NCBI GenBank assembly: GCA_963787425.1
Contig: CAWBCV010000012.1
Location: 310,001 to 374,000, forward strand
Reading direction: 5' to 3'
From: AP-15 sp963787425
Lineage (GTDB): Bacteria; Pseudomonadota; Alphaproteobacteria; ATCC43930; CGMCC-115725
Length of the DNA: 64,000 bases
Shown here piece by piece: positions 1 to 8,500 of the stretch. The stretch's first letter is position 1. The number at the start of each line of letters is the position of its first letter. The notes under the pieces were generated by a model, which did no database searches, had not been told where the DNA came from, and saw only the letters and a program-made list of their open reading frames with translations. The position numbers and the translations under genes are program-made.

Positions 1-686
1 TGGACGACGTTCAGATCGTGGCTGATGAAGACATAAGTCAGGTTGAACTGGCGCTTGAGGGCGCGCAGCAAGTTCAGCACCTGCGCCTCGACCGATTTAT
101 CGAGTGCGGAGACCGGCTCGTCGAGGATCACCATCCGCGGCCCGGTTGCCAAGGCGCGGGCAATGTTGACCCGCTGCTTCTGGCCGCCCGACAGCTCGTG
201 GGGATAGCGGGGCCCGAAGAGGCCCGGATCGAGCCCGACCTTGCCGAGCATGTCGCGAGCGATACCGCGCGCCTCGTCTTTTTTCTTGCCCTGCACAAAG
301 GGGCCGAAAGCCACGGAATCTCGAACCGGCATGCGCGGGTTCAGCGAGGAGTACGAATCCTGGAACACCATCTGCACCTGACGGCGCAGCGCGTCGACGG
401 CAATGCCGGTAGCGACGCCGACGGGATCGCCATCGAATACCAGCTCACCGGCGTCGGGTTTGACAAGATGCAACATCAGGCGGGCGAGCGTGGATTTGCC
501 GCAGCCCGACTCTCCGACCACACCTAGGGTCTCGCCTTTGCCGACAGTAAACGAAACGCCGTCCACCGCCTGGACCGACTTTCCGCCGCTGCCCTTCACC
601 GGGAAATGCTTGCGCAAATCGCGGGCGATCAGCATCGGCTGGTGCAGGCCGCCGCGGTCGCGCGGATCGGGGATGTGTGAGGTCAC
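1..686 (-). CDS. Oligopeptide/dipeptide ABC transporter ATP-binding protein (3' end outside window)
   Basis: ATPase subunit powering import of peptides (or nickel/other small solutes) through the two permeases encoded just upstream. The frame opens with GTG at 684-686, four bases after the upstream permease stop, and runs off the window. About 228 residues are visible. They show Walker A GESGCGKST (about 58-66), a Q-loop with the family-typical VFQDSYSSLNPR, the ABC signature LSGGQ (about 165), Walker B VILDEP (about 186) and the switch His in ISHD. The residues SSLNPR after the Q-loop are characteristic of the DppD/DppF/OppF group. The gene is last in a minus-strand operon of binding proteins, permeases and ATPase. 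The C-terminal oligopeptide-transporter extension is not visible. Family is certain, substrate is not. Confidence 0.9.
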   Translation of the reverse strand, partial: MTSHIPDPRDRGGLHQPMLIARDLRKHFPVKGSGGKSVQAVDGVSFTVGKGETLGVVGESGCGKSTLARLMLHLVKPDAGELVFDGDPVGVATGIAVDALRRQVQMVFQDSYSSLNPRMPVRDSVAFGPFVQGKKKDEARGIARDMLGKVGLDPGLFGPRYPHELSGGQKQRVNIARALATGPRMVILDEPVSALDKSVEAQVLNLLRALKRQFNLTYVFISHDLNVV

Positions 687-690
687 CCCG

Positions 691-1599
691 CTACATCCGT
701 ACGTCCATCGCCGCCCGCAATCCATCGCTGACGAGATTGCAGCAGATCGAGGTGAGAAAGATCGCGAAGCCCGGTAGCGCGCAAACGAAAGGAACAACGT
801 AAATCGATTGGCGCAAGGTGCTGAGCATAAGTCCCCAGTCCGGCACCGGCGGCCTCACGCCAAGACCAAGAAAGGACAGGCCCGAGGCCAACAGGATGCT
901 GACGCTGATCAGCGACGAAGCGTAGATGAACACCGGTCCCAATACATTGCCGAGCACGTGGTAGCGGATGATCGTCGTCGTGCGGGCGCCGCTGGCACGC
1001 GCCGCCTCAATAAAGTCGAGCGCGCGGATTTGCGTCGTCGCGGTCTCGGCGACACGGCACATCGGCGGGACGAAAACGAGTGTCAGCGCCAGCATTCCAT
1101 TGGCGATGCCGCCACCCATCGCCCCGGCGATCGCCACTGCCAGCAATACGGACGGAAACGCATAGAACACATCCATCGTGCGCATGATCGCAGTGTTCGT
1201 GCGCTCCCCGACGAAGCCGCCGACGACGCCCAATATGCCGCCCGTCAATGAGGCGATCAGCACCGGCACGACGCCCATCATCAACGACACTCGGCCGCCA
1301 TAAATCAGCCGGGACAGCATGTCACGGCCCAACTCGTCGGTGCCGAGCGGATGCCCGCGCCAGCCGAACGGCTTCAGTCGGCCGACGATGCTTTCCTTGA
1401 ATGGATCGAACGGCGCGATCAGTGGCGCGCAGATCGCCGCCAACACGATCAGCAGCACGATGGCGGCAAAAAACAACGTAACCGGATCGTGCCGCAGCCG
1501 ATAGAACACCGACTGCCAATAACCGCGGACGCGTGTCGCAGGTAGCGCCTGCTCTTCGAACCCGTCTCGCGGCTGATCGAGAACAACCGTGTCGGTCAT
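691..1599 (-). CDS. Peptide-type ABC transporter permease, DppC family
   Basis: Inner-membrane permease of 302 residues, the usual DppC/OppC length. A hydrophilic N-terminus is followed by a membrane helix (about 38-60), the family-typical segment PFGWRGHPLGTDELGRDMLSR is present in the periplasmic loop, and further hydrophobic helices follow. The cytoplasmic EAA loop appears as EAARASGARTTTIIRYHVLGN with a conserved Gly. It starts with ATG at 1597-1599. It pairs with the DppB-like permease encoded upstream, although a roughly 160-bp gap containing a palindromic repeat separates them instead of the usual tight spacing. Substrate cannot be told from sequence. Confidence 0.92.
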   Translation of the reverse strand: MTDTVVLDQPRDGFEEQALPATRVRGYWQSVFYRLRHDPVTLFFAAIVLLIVLAAICAPLIAPFDPFKESIVGRLKPFGWRGHPLGTDELGRDMLSRLIYGGRVSLMMGVVPVLIASLTGGILGVVGGFVGERTNTAIMRTMDVFYAFPSVLLAVAIAGAMGGGIANGMLALTLVFVPPMCRVAETATTQIRALDFIEAARASGARTTTIIRYHVLGNVLGPVFIYASSLISVSILLASGLSFLGLGVRPPVPDWGLMLSTLRQSIYVVPFVCALPGFAIFLTSICCNLVSDGLRAAMDVRM

Positions 1600-1619
1600 C
1601 CGACATTTCCGATGTCGGC

Positions 1620-1745
1620 GCGGTGCGTCCTTCGAGACGGCCGCTTCGCGGCCCCCTCAGGATGAGGGTTTATCTTAACGACATCAGGGGCACACCTCAT
1701 GCTGAGGAGCGCCCAATGGGCGCGTCTCGAAGCACGCACCGCATT
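1620..1745. repeat. Palindromic intergenic repeat, copy A
   Basis: A two-armed palindromic element lies between the two permease genes. One arm reads gtccttcgagacggccgc then cctcaggatgagg. The other reads cctcatgctgaggagcg then cgtctcgaagcacgcacc, so CGTCCTTCGAGA pairs with TCTCGAAGCACG and CCTCAGGATGAGG with CCTCATGCTGAGG. A second copy with the same arms is at about 4310-4432. Such elements are widespread in Bradyrhizobium-like genomes (known from general experience). Role unknown; it could stabilise or terminate mRNA inside the operon. Confidence 0.75.
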
Positions 1746-1759
1746 CATGCGGCTCTTTC

Positions 1760-2716
1760 TCACGCCCGCCTGATCCTGGGGTCGATAAGGGACTGGAGCA
1801 GGTCGACGACGAGGTTGGTAGCGACGAATACGAGCGACAATACCAGGATCGTGCCTTGCAGTACCGGCACGTCGCGGTTGATGATCGCCTTGCTCAGCAG
1901 AAAGCCGCTGCCCGGCCAGGTGAACACGGTCTCGACAAGGATCGAGCCGCCGAGCAGATAGCCGAACTGCAGGCCCATTACCGCCATAACTTGCGGCATC
2001 GCGTTTTTCAGTACGTGGCGGGTCACCGCCCATTCCGACAGACCCTTGGCGCGCAATGTCTGGACGAAATCCTGGTTGCGTACCTCCGCCACCGCGGCCC
2101 GGGTCGTGCGTGCGAGTATGCCGATCGGAATCATCGCCAAGGTGATGACCGGCAATATCAGGAACTGGACGTTGCTCCACTGCAATAGACTGAAACCGGT
2201 CGAACCGTTTGGCCCCATCCCGGTCGCCGGCAGCAGCATATATTCGACGGCAAACACAATGACGAGTACAATGCCGAGCCAGTAATTCGGCAGGCTGACG
2301 CCTATTACAGCCGCCCCGGTCACCACGCGGTCGACCCAGCGGCCGGCAAAAGAGCCGGCGACCGCGCCCATCACATAACCGGTGAAAAAGGCGAGCGGTA
2401 CCGCAAACATCGCGAGAAGCGCAGTGTTGGCCAGCGCCTCCGAAACTTCGAGAAACACCGGCCGCCGAGTCGCGATCGAAACGCCGAAGTCACCGGTCAA
2501 CACGCGACCGAGCCAAATCAGAAACTGGACCGGCAGCGGCTTGTCGAAGCCGTAGGCGTGCTTGACGATGGCGATTGTTTCCGCTGTCGCGTCAGGCGGC
2601 ATAACGGTCTGCAGCGGGTCACCGGGTGCGATATAGACTAGCGAAAAACAAACGACGCTGACCCCGAACGCGATCGGGATCGCATATAGGACGCGGCGGA
2701 GGATGTAGCGGATCAC
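1760..2716 (-). CDS. Peptide-type ABC transporter permease, DppB family
   Basis: Inner-membrane permease of 318 residues with the DppB signature N-terminus (MIRYILRRVLYAIPIAFGVS) and the family loop IAPGDPLQTVMPPDA. Six hydrophobic segments can be read. The EAA-type loop appears as ARTTRAAVAEVRNQDFVQTLRAKGLSE, here split across the usual A-x-G motif (RAKGL). The C-terminus ends LVDLLQSLIDPRIRRA, standard for the family. It starts with GTG (2714-2716), ten bases downstream of the binding-protein stop codon, so the two are cotranscribed. Works with the DppC-like subunit and the ATPase. Confidence 0.92.
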   Translation of the reverse strand: MIRYILRRVLYAIPIAFGVSVVCFSLVYIAPGDPLQTVMPPDATAETIAIVKHAYGFDKPLPVQFLIWLGRVLTGDFGVSIATRRPVFLEVSEALANTALLAMFAVPLAFFTGYVMGAVAGSFAGRWVDRVVTGAAVIGVSLPNYWLGIVLVIVFAVEYMLLPATGMGPNGSTGFSLLQWSNVQFLILPVITLAMIPIGILARTTRAAVAEVRNQDFVQTLRAKGLSEWAVTRHVLKNAMPQVMAVMGLQFGYLLGGSILVETVFTWPGSGFLLSKAIINRDVPVLQGTILVLSLVFVATNLVVDLLQSLIDPRIRRA

Positions 2717-2726
2717 GGCCAGCGGA

Positions 2727-4373
2727 TCATGGGTCGACGGAAACCGGCGTCAGATCCTGAAACCAGCTCTGCGCCTGCACGAACCCGTGGACCTTCGGCG
2801 AGAGGCCCCGCGGATTTAGATCGTGCGCGACAAAGATCAGAGCCGCCTCCTCGTTCATCGTCTCGTTGAGCTTTGTCAGCAATGCGAGCCGCTTTGCCTG
2901 GTCGAACTCGCCAAAGATTTGTTCGACCAACTTATCGACGTCCGGGTTGCTGTAGTGGCCCCAGTTGCTGCCCTTGGGCGCCCATTGCGCGGTCCAGACG
3001 TGGCGGATCAAGGCGTTGAACGGATCCTGGGTCTGGCGGCTGACATTGATGGCATTGATCTGGGGATAATCGTCTACACCGGCCCGTGTCAATTGCAGCA
3101 GGGCATTCCAGTCCATCGTTTCGAGCTTCACGTCGAAGCCGACGGCATCGAGCTGCGACTTCACCAGCTCGTTCATCGGCAAGGGCTGCATCTGGCCCGA
3201 GCCCGAGGTGGAAATTGCAAAGGTCACCTTGCACGGCAGACAGCCCGCCTCTTTGAGCAGCGCCTTGGCCTTGTCCGGATCGTATTTGTAGAGGAGCGGA
3301 TGGCCGTAATAAGGCGTCGACGGCGGCACGGTGGAGTAGCCCTCGAGCATCAGCCCATTCAGCAACTCCTTCATGTCCTCGCGGTTAAGCGCGTAATTCG
3401 CCGCCTGGCGCACCCGCTTGTCGGCAAACGCGCCCTTGACGAAATTGAGCTGGTAGGTCCAGTTGTGCGGATAGACCTTCGTCACGATCTGCATACCGGC
3501 AGCTTTCAACCGGTCGATCGCGTCCGGTGATGGCGCCTCGATCCAGTTCACCTGGCCGGACAATAAGGCCGCCGTGCGCGTCGAGGCCTCTGGCATCGGG
3601 ATAAGCACCAGCCGGTCCTGCTTCGGCACGCGGCTCTTGTCCCAATACTCCGTATTCGGCACGAATTCGAGGCGCTGGTGCGGCACCGCCCGGTCGTAGC
3701 GGTAGGGGCCGGTCCCAGAGGGCTTCAGCGCAAATTCGGCCCAGTTGTAATTCACCGCCTTGGCGCGGCATGGGCTGATTAGCAGCACATAGCTAATCTC
3801 GTAGGGAAACAGCGAATCCGGCCCTTTGGTGTCGAACGCCACTGTGTAGTCGTCGATCTTTTGCACCCCGGCGAAATTGCCGAGATAGGAGCGCGCCTGA
3901 GCAAATTGCGACGGGTCAAACTCCGGCGCCTTGTCGTTGGTCGAACGGCTCAAATTCCAGACCACGTCGTCGGCTTTGAAGTCGCAGCCGTCATGCCATT
4001 TGACGCCCTGGCGCAACTTGAAGATCCAGCGTTTGGGGTTGGCCTCGTCGATTTGCCATTCGGTTGCTAGTCCAGGTTTGATATCGGCGGCTTTGTCCGA
4101 TTTCGACAAATCCCACAACACCAGCAAATCATAGAGGTTGTAGCCGACAAACCGATAGCCCTCGAACCCCTGGTCCGGGTTGCCGGTGGTGATCGGCAGG
4201 TCGCCAGCCGTCATGCCGACGACCAGCGTGCCGCCCGCATGCGCTGTACTGTCAGCAAATGAAATACCTGCGCCCAGGGCCAGGACGAGAGCGATGCGCT
4301 GGATCAGCGCAGTGCGTCCTTCGAGATGGCCGCCTAGCGGCCTCCTCAGGATGAGAAAATTTTTTAAAGCCAT
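2727..4373 (-). CDS. ABC transporter periplasmic substrate-binding protein (SBP_bac_5), paralogue 1
   Basis: Periplasmic solute-binding protein of the DppA/OppA class that delivers ligand to the DppBC-like permease. Mature part begins after a signal peptide ending FADSTAHA, followed by GGTLVVGMTAGDLPITTGNPDQG. Core family features are the WIFKLRQGVKWHDG segment and a C-terminus LTPVSVDP. It is closely similar over its length to the next binding protein upstream. The start is unusual: a palindromic repeat occupies the 5' end, so the N-terminal 20 or so residues (ALKNFLILRRPLGGHLEG) are encoded by repeat DNA. ATG at 4371-4373 is chosen; ATG at 4386-4388 is also in frame, and neither has a convincing ribosome-binding site. 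No ATG/GTG/TTG exists between the repeat and the signal core. A still longer open frame to 4706 overlaps the neighbouring gene and is not believed. Confidence 0.85.
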   Translation of the reverse strand: MALKNFLILRRPLGGHLEGRTALIQRIALVLALGAGISFADSTAHAGGTLVVGMTAGDLPITTGNPDQGFEGYRFVGYNLYDLLVLWDLSKSDKAADIKPGLATEWQIDEANPKRWIFKLRQGVKWHDGCDFKADDVVWNLSRSTNDKAPEFDPSQFAQARSYLGNFAGVQKIDDYTVAFDTKGPDSLFPYEISYVLLISPCRAKAVNYNWAEFALKPSGTGPYRYDRAVPHQRLEFVPNTEYWDKSRVPKQDRLVLIPMPEASTRTAALLSGQVNWIEAPSPDAIDRLKAAGMQIVTKVYPHNWTYQLNFVKGAFADKRVRQAANYALNREDMKELLNGLMLEGYSTVPPSTPYYGHPLLYKYDPDKAKALLKEAGCLPCKVTFAISTSGSGQMQPLPMNELVKSQLDAVGFDVKLETMDWNALLQLTRAGVDDYPQINAINVSRQTQDPFNALIRHVWTAQWAPKGSNWGHYSNPDVDKLVEQIFGEFDQAKRLALLTKLNETMNEEAALIFVAHDLNPRGLSPKVHGFVQAQSWFQDLTPVSVDP

Positions 4374-4432
4374 GAAATAACCACTCATGCTGAGGAGCGA
4401 CCGAAGGGAGTATCTCGAAGCACGCACCAAGC
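4308..4432. repeat. Palindromic repeat, copy B, fused into a coding start
   Basis: Same two-armed element as at 1620-1745: gtccttcgagatggccgcc with cctcctcaggatgag on one arm and ctcatgctgaggagcg with tatctcgaagcacgcacc on the other, separated by an A/T-rich spacer. It lies between the two binding-protein genes and covers the predicted start of the downstream one, so part of it is apparently translated. Confidence 0.75.
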
Positions 4433-4447
4433 CAATGCGGCCGGCTG

Positions 4448-6070
4448 TCAGGGTGGGACCGAAACCGGCGTCAGATCCTGGAACCAGCTTTGCGCCTGCA
4501 CAAAGCCTTGTACCTTGGGCGACAGCGCGCGGGGGTTGAGGTCGTGCACGACAAAGATCATGACTGCATCGCGGCCTTCCAATTCGTGCAGGTGGGTCAA
4601 CAGGGAGAGCCGCTTCTCCTCGTCGAACTCGTTGAAGATCTCGCTGATCAACCGCTCGGCTTCGGAATTTTCGTAATGGCCCCAATTGGAGCCCGCCGGC
4701 GCCCAATACGCTTTGCCGACGAGCTTGATGATCGCATTGACCGGATCGAGCAGGCCGCGCGAAAAATTGAGCCCGTCGTAATTCGGGTTCTTGTCGACCC
4801 CGCCGCGATAGACGTCCAGCAACGTGTTCCAGTCCATTGCCTGAAGGCTGACCTCAAAGCCGGCTTCTTCGAGTTGCGCCTTGACTAGTTCGTTCATCGG
4901 CAACGGCTGCATCTGACCGGAACCCGAGGTCGAGATGCCGAACGTCACCTTGCAAGGCAAACAGCCGGCCTCCTTCAGCAATGACCGTGCCTTGGCTGGA
5001 TCGTAATCATAGGTCGGTGGGTGGCCGTAATAGGCGAGGCTAGGGGGAACGACATCGTGTTCCGGGATTGCCGTGCCGCCGAGCAGGTCGACGACGTCCT
5101 GCCGATTGATCGCGTAGTTGGCAGCCTGGCGCACCCGCAAATCCTTGAATGGTCCGCCTGCGAAATTGAGCATATAGGGCCAATCGTGCGGATAGACATT
5201 CGTGACGATGCGCATCCCTTCGGACTTCAATCGCGGGATCGCGTCGGGCGACGGCGCCTCAATCCAATTCACCTGACCCGACAAGAGCGCGGCGGTGCGG
5301 GTCGATGCCTCCGGCATCGGGATCAGCACCAGCCGGTCCTGCTTCGGGATGCGCCCCTGATCCCAATATTCTGTGTTGGGCACCATCTCGAGCCGTTGAT
5401 GCGCTACGAAGCGGTCGAATTTATAGGGACCGGTGCCGGAGGGATGCAGCGCGTATTGCGCCCAGTCATAATTGAGCTCCTTGGCGCGGCACTGACTGAT
5501 CATCATCACGTAGCTGAGGCTGTACGGAAACAGCGACTCGACGAAGTTATTTTCGAACGCGACGGTGTAATCATCGATCTTGTCGACCGATTTGATGTTA
5601 GTCAGCCAGGTTCGGCTGTAGGCGAATTGCTGCGCCAGGAAGTAGGGCGCCTTTTGATCCATGCGGTACCGGTAGTTCCACACTACGTCGTCGGCTGTGA
5701 AATCGCAGCCGTCATGCCATTTGACACCGTGGCGGAGATGAACAATCCAGCGCTTGTGGTCGCTCGGGTCGATTTCGTAGGAGGTGGCGAGGCCTGGCTT
5801 TATCTCCGAAGCTTTATCCGCTTTGGATAAATCCCACAGCAGCAGCGAATCATAAAGGTTGTAGCCGACGAAGCGGTATCCCTCGAAACCCTGGTCGGGA
5901 TTGCCTGTCGTGACGGGGATGTCGCCGGCGGTCATGCCGACGATCAGAGTGCCGCCCGCCCAAGCAATCGATCCTGTAAACAGAGTAAAACAGAGGGGAA
6001 TTGCAGCCAGCATACATGTGAAAAAACCGGTGGGCGGCACTTCGACCAGCGTGTCGCAATGCACAGCCAT
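4448..6070 (-). CDS. ABC transporter periplasmic substrate-binding protein (SBP_bac_5), paralogue 2
   Basis: 540-residue solute-binding protein of the peptide class. ATG at 6068-6070 is preceded by AAGGA at good spacing, which fixes the start. A hydrophobic signal core (MLAAIPLCFTLFTGSIAWA) follows a 19-residue hydrophilic lead, so an internal ATG at 6013 is an alternative. The mature protein begins GGTLIVGMTAGDIPVTTGNP, matching paralogue 1 almost residue for residue, and the two share the central TRTAALLSGQVNWIEAPSPD segment and the C-terminal SWFQDLTPVSV. First gene of the transporter operon. Two near-identical binding proteins feeding one permease suggests recent duplication, perhaps to widen ligand range. 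Ligand unknown. Confidence 0.9.
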   Translation of the reverse strand: MAVHCDTLVEVPPTGFFTCMLAAIPLCFTLFTGSIAWAGGTLIVGMTAGDIPVTTGNPDQGFEGYRFVGYNLYDSLLLWDLSKADKASEIKPGLATSYEIDPSDHKRWIVHLRHGVKWHDGCDFTADDVVWNYRYRMDQKAPYFLAQQFAYSRTWLTNIKSVDKIDDYTVAFENNFVESLFPYSLSYVMMISQCRAKELNYDWAQYALHPSGTGPYKFDRFVAHQRLEMVPNTEYWDQGRIPKQDRLVLIPMPEASTRTAALLSGQVNWIEAPSPDAIPRLKSEGMRIVTNVYPHDWPYMLNFAGGPFKDLRVRQAANYAINRQDVVDLLGGTAIPEHDVVPPSLAYYGHPPTYDYDPAKARSLLKEAGCLPCKVTFGISTSGSGQMQPLPMNELVKAQLEEAGFEVSLQAMDWNTLLDVYRGGVDKNPNYDGLNFSRGLLDPVNAIIKLVGKAYWAPAGSNWGHYENSEAERLISEIFNEFDEEKRLSLLTHLHELEGRDAVMIFVVHDLNPRALSPKVQGFVQAQSWFQDLTPVSVPP

Positions 6071-6578
6071 CGAATGTCCTTCTGCGGCGGGTTACCGTGA
6101 CGTCCCGCACTGACGAGCAAAGGACGTGCCAAGATGCGCCGTTGTGAACCCCTGGACCTTGTCTCGTCGGCAATTCTGGACATTCATTGCCCAATTGCTC
6201 AATTGCTGAGCAACTATGCTTGCCATATCGCCGTCAGGGGGTGATGGCAACTTGCAGAAAGATTTGAGTTGAGCTCTAGAGGGCTTGTTCGTGTTGGCGC
6301 CTCTACGGGCAGCCCAGCCCCGAGCCGGCGGAACCAACTCGGCGAAGAGCCTTCGTCGTGCGGCCGGACCAGACGCCCGTGCATGAGCCGGCCCCGCAAT
6401 CCTCGGCGTTTCGCTATATCCGCGGTCAATCGGCGCTTGCGTCGATGCAGATCAACTGCGGCCAATTGGTCTCGGCGGCCCCTCTTGATCTAGATCAAAG
6501 CCGGCGCGGCCACTTTGCTCTTTGCTCGCGCATTATCGCCATGTCTCCGCTGTTGTCATCTCCAAAGGGGAAAGAGAA
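6071..6578. other. Intergenic region between divergent transcription units
   Basis: About 500 bases with no convincing gene. It must hold the promoter of the leftward transporter operon and of the rightward small secreted protein. The only clear element is the FNR/FixK-type palindrome at 6485-6498. Confidence 0.6.
6485..6498. promoter_or_regulatory. FNR/FixK-type box, perfect palindrome
   Basis: TTGATCTAGATCAA matches the TTGAT-N4-ATCAA consensus of the Crp/FNR family (FNR, FixK, AadR) exactly and is fully self-complementary. Its centre is 87 bases upstream of the ATG of the small secreted protein at 6579. That suits class II activation from around -41.5 with a short leader. Binding is inferred. 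Confidence 0.7.
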
Positions 6579-6941
6579 ATGTCATCGTCGATCAAAGTGC
6601 TTCTCTTGCTCGTCGCCGGCCTCTTAATAACCGGGGTAGCCCAAGCTCAGTTGCTGCCTACCTGGGAAACGCACATCACACTCACCCAGCAGGATCTCGA
6701 TATGATCCGTGGTGCCGCTACCACCGAAGTACACGGCAAACCGGTGGGAACACAGGCCCACTGGACAAATCCCGCCTCGGGTAATTCGGGGACCATCAAG
6801 CTGGTCAAGAAGCTAACGCGGCAAAACCAGCAATGCGAAAACATCGCCTATACGGTGCGCTCAGGCGGTACGCCGGTTTACACCGAGCACCATCATTTCA
6901 CCAGCTGCCTGCAGCCCGACGGGACCTGGAAAATCGCGTGA
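6579..6941 (+). CDS. Small secreted protein, surface-antigen/17-kDa-like fold
   Basis: 120-residue exported protein. ATG at 6579 follows a purine-rich site (AAAGGGGAAAGAGAA), which is why it is preferred to an earlier in-frame ATG at 6522. A signal peptide (about 1-23, core VLLLLVAGLLITGVAQA) is cleaved after QAQ. The mature part has the pattern of RT0821/Lpp0805-type surface-antigen domains: a short helix (TQQDLDMIRGAA), then beta-strands around THWTNP-like and NSGTIKLVKK motifs, with two cysteines (QQCENIAYTV and TSCLQPDGTWKIA) that could form a disulphide. Alone on the plus strand behind an FNR/FixK-type box. Function in the family is poorly known; it may shield the envelope under low oxygen. 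Confidence 0.75.
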   Translation: MSSSIKVLLLLVAGLLITGVAQAQLLPTWETHITLTQQDLDMIRGAATTEVHGKPVGTQAHWTNPASGNSGTIKLVKKLTRQNQQCENIAYTVRSGGTPVYTEHHHFTSCLQPDGTWKIA

Positions 6942-6964
6942 GCTTTGGTTGGGGGGCGCACCAT

Positions 6965-7130
6965 ATGAACCCGGCTCTGGCAGAGGAAATTATCTCTATC
7001 CTCAACAGCGCGAACGACATGACGAACGCGACTGTCTGTGAGGACGGCTATCCGCAGGCGACGACAATCAGCTCTGTCAATGACGGACTTACCATCTATT
7101 TCGGTTGCGCCGCTGCATCTCGGAAGGCCA
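6965..7130 (+). pseudogene. Fragment of a pyridoxamine-phosphate-oxidase-like flavin protein
   Basis: Only the N-terminal 50 or so residues of a PNPOx-fold protein remain: MNPALAEEIISILNSANDMTN followed by ATVCEDGYPQATTISSVNDG, LTIYFGCAAASRKAKRA. The VxEDGxPxATxxS pattern is the family's first strand pair. After about 7130 the frame passes into unrelated residues derived from the next remnant. No C-terminal half is present, so it cannot be functional. Confidence 0.6.
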
Positions 7131-7189
7131 AGCGCGCGATCTGGGGAAATTTCCGGAACATCAGCAGACGTCCCACCGAATTTTCAGCG

Positions 7190-7705
7190 GGACGTCCTCA
7201 GCGGGCATCGACCCGGTTATCCAGCTCGATGTCGATGCAACCGCGATGGTGCAGGCGGGCCTCGGAGCCGATTATGCCCAACAAATTATGAGCACCGAGA
7301 TCAACAACTTTCTATCACGGGCAGAAAGGACCCACGTATCACCGGTTAATCTCGTTTCTGCGCATCGCCTTCAACCCAAATGTCAACACGGCGTGGTTCG
7401 CCAGCGTCATGGGGATCATCAACAGCATCACGATGCTTGCCATCATTCTGGCAGGAGCCGCCGTCGTGCGGGAACCGGAGCATGGAACGATGGACCATCT
7501 CCTGGTCATGCCGCTGACCCCGTTCGAAATTGCGATGTCCAAGATCTGGGCCACTGCGATCGGGATTTACTTGGGCACCATTGCGCGCTCCATGCCGCAG
7601 TTGGGCCTCTTATGTATGCTCGTCTTTCTGCCGATGAACATGCTCTCCGGCAGCAATACACCACTGGAAAGCATGCCAAGTTGGCTGGCAACCCTTATGG
7701 TCTCG
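7190..7705 (+). pseudogene. ABC-2 type transporter permease remnant
   Basis: Pieces of a YhhJ/YbhR-type ABC-2 permease are spread over two frames. The periplasmic domain piece (GIDPVIQLDVDATAMVQAGL, ADYAQQIMSTEINNF) is followed, after a frame change near 7330, by the membrane part (RIAFNPNVNTAWFASVMGII, EPEHGTMDHLLVMPLTPFEI, MPSWLATLMVS). The EHGTMDHLLVMPL segment is diagnostic. There is a deletion before LLCMLVFLPMNMLSGSNTPL, which joins directly to SMPQLG. Not functional. Confidence 0.65.
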
Positions 7706-8484
7706 TTCAGGGTGCAACGAAGCTCGGCCTCAATGTGTATCGCGGCTGGGTCGGGGAAAATGCGATACGGGATTTGCGCCGGCACGTTCTCGCGTATTTG
7801 AGGATCGCACGGGTCGCCGCACCGGGCCCGGAGGCACGCGGTGTCGCAGCGGCGATGATCGTCGAGGAGGTCGAACCGATCGGCGGCTTTGTCGGCAGCA
7901 GCGTCTCCGAGCCTCTCCTTCAGGCCGGAATATTGCTTTCGGTACTCGGATATATCGTCCACATCGACAGATGGATGGCAGCGGCGGCATTTGCCCTCTT
8001 TGTGCCGCAGCTGATATTCGTGCCGCTGATGCGGGGTGCGATAAACCGGCGCGCCGGCGCGCGTGTATGGATTTTGCGGTACCTCGGCATAAGCGCAGTC
8101 GATACACGTGCAGCATCGGCCGAGCGAGACGGGTCCGACGGTAAACGGATCTACAGGGTGCTGCAGCTCAACATGGGAATTTACAAGTTCAAATTTTCGA
8201 TGAACTTTCTGGTGAACCTTTGCAGTCATCTGCAAATCGTAGCAGCACTGCTGATCGGCGGTTGGATGGTGCATACCGACCAGCTCGAAGTAGGTGGGGT
8301 CGTCGCGTTCATCTCCGGCGCCGGCCGGCTGAACGATCCATGGGGCGATCTGGTCCACTACTTTAGGGACTTCAGTCTGACACAGGTGAAGTACGATCTG
8401 GTCGCCGACAGGGTCAACCAGCTCTCCGACCGGTGGACCACCGTTCCGACGGATCAGAGAACGGCACTTCGCATCGGGGCTTAA
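7703..8484 (+). pseudogene. ABC exporter transmembrane domain remnant
   Basis: About 260 residues in one open frame resemble an ABC transporter type-1 transmembrane region of the six-helix kind: GLNVYRGWVGENAIRDLRRH, then VEPIGGFVGSSVSEPLLQAG, several hydrophobic helices, and NFLVNLCSHLQIVAALLIGG. It begins immediately after the ABC-2 remnant without its own start and ends (RTALRIGA) before any nucleotide-binding domain. It is read as a truncated gene fused to the preceding remnant. The intact frame leaves some chance of a translated product. Confidence 0.5.
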
Positions 8485-8500
8485 AAATTCGCTGGCACAG

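Noticed and set aside
4374..4706. Upstream extension of the paralogue-1 binding protein frame to 4706
   Set aside because: It overlaps the end of paralogue 2 in another frame and the extra residues have no family similarity.
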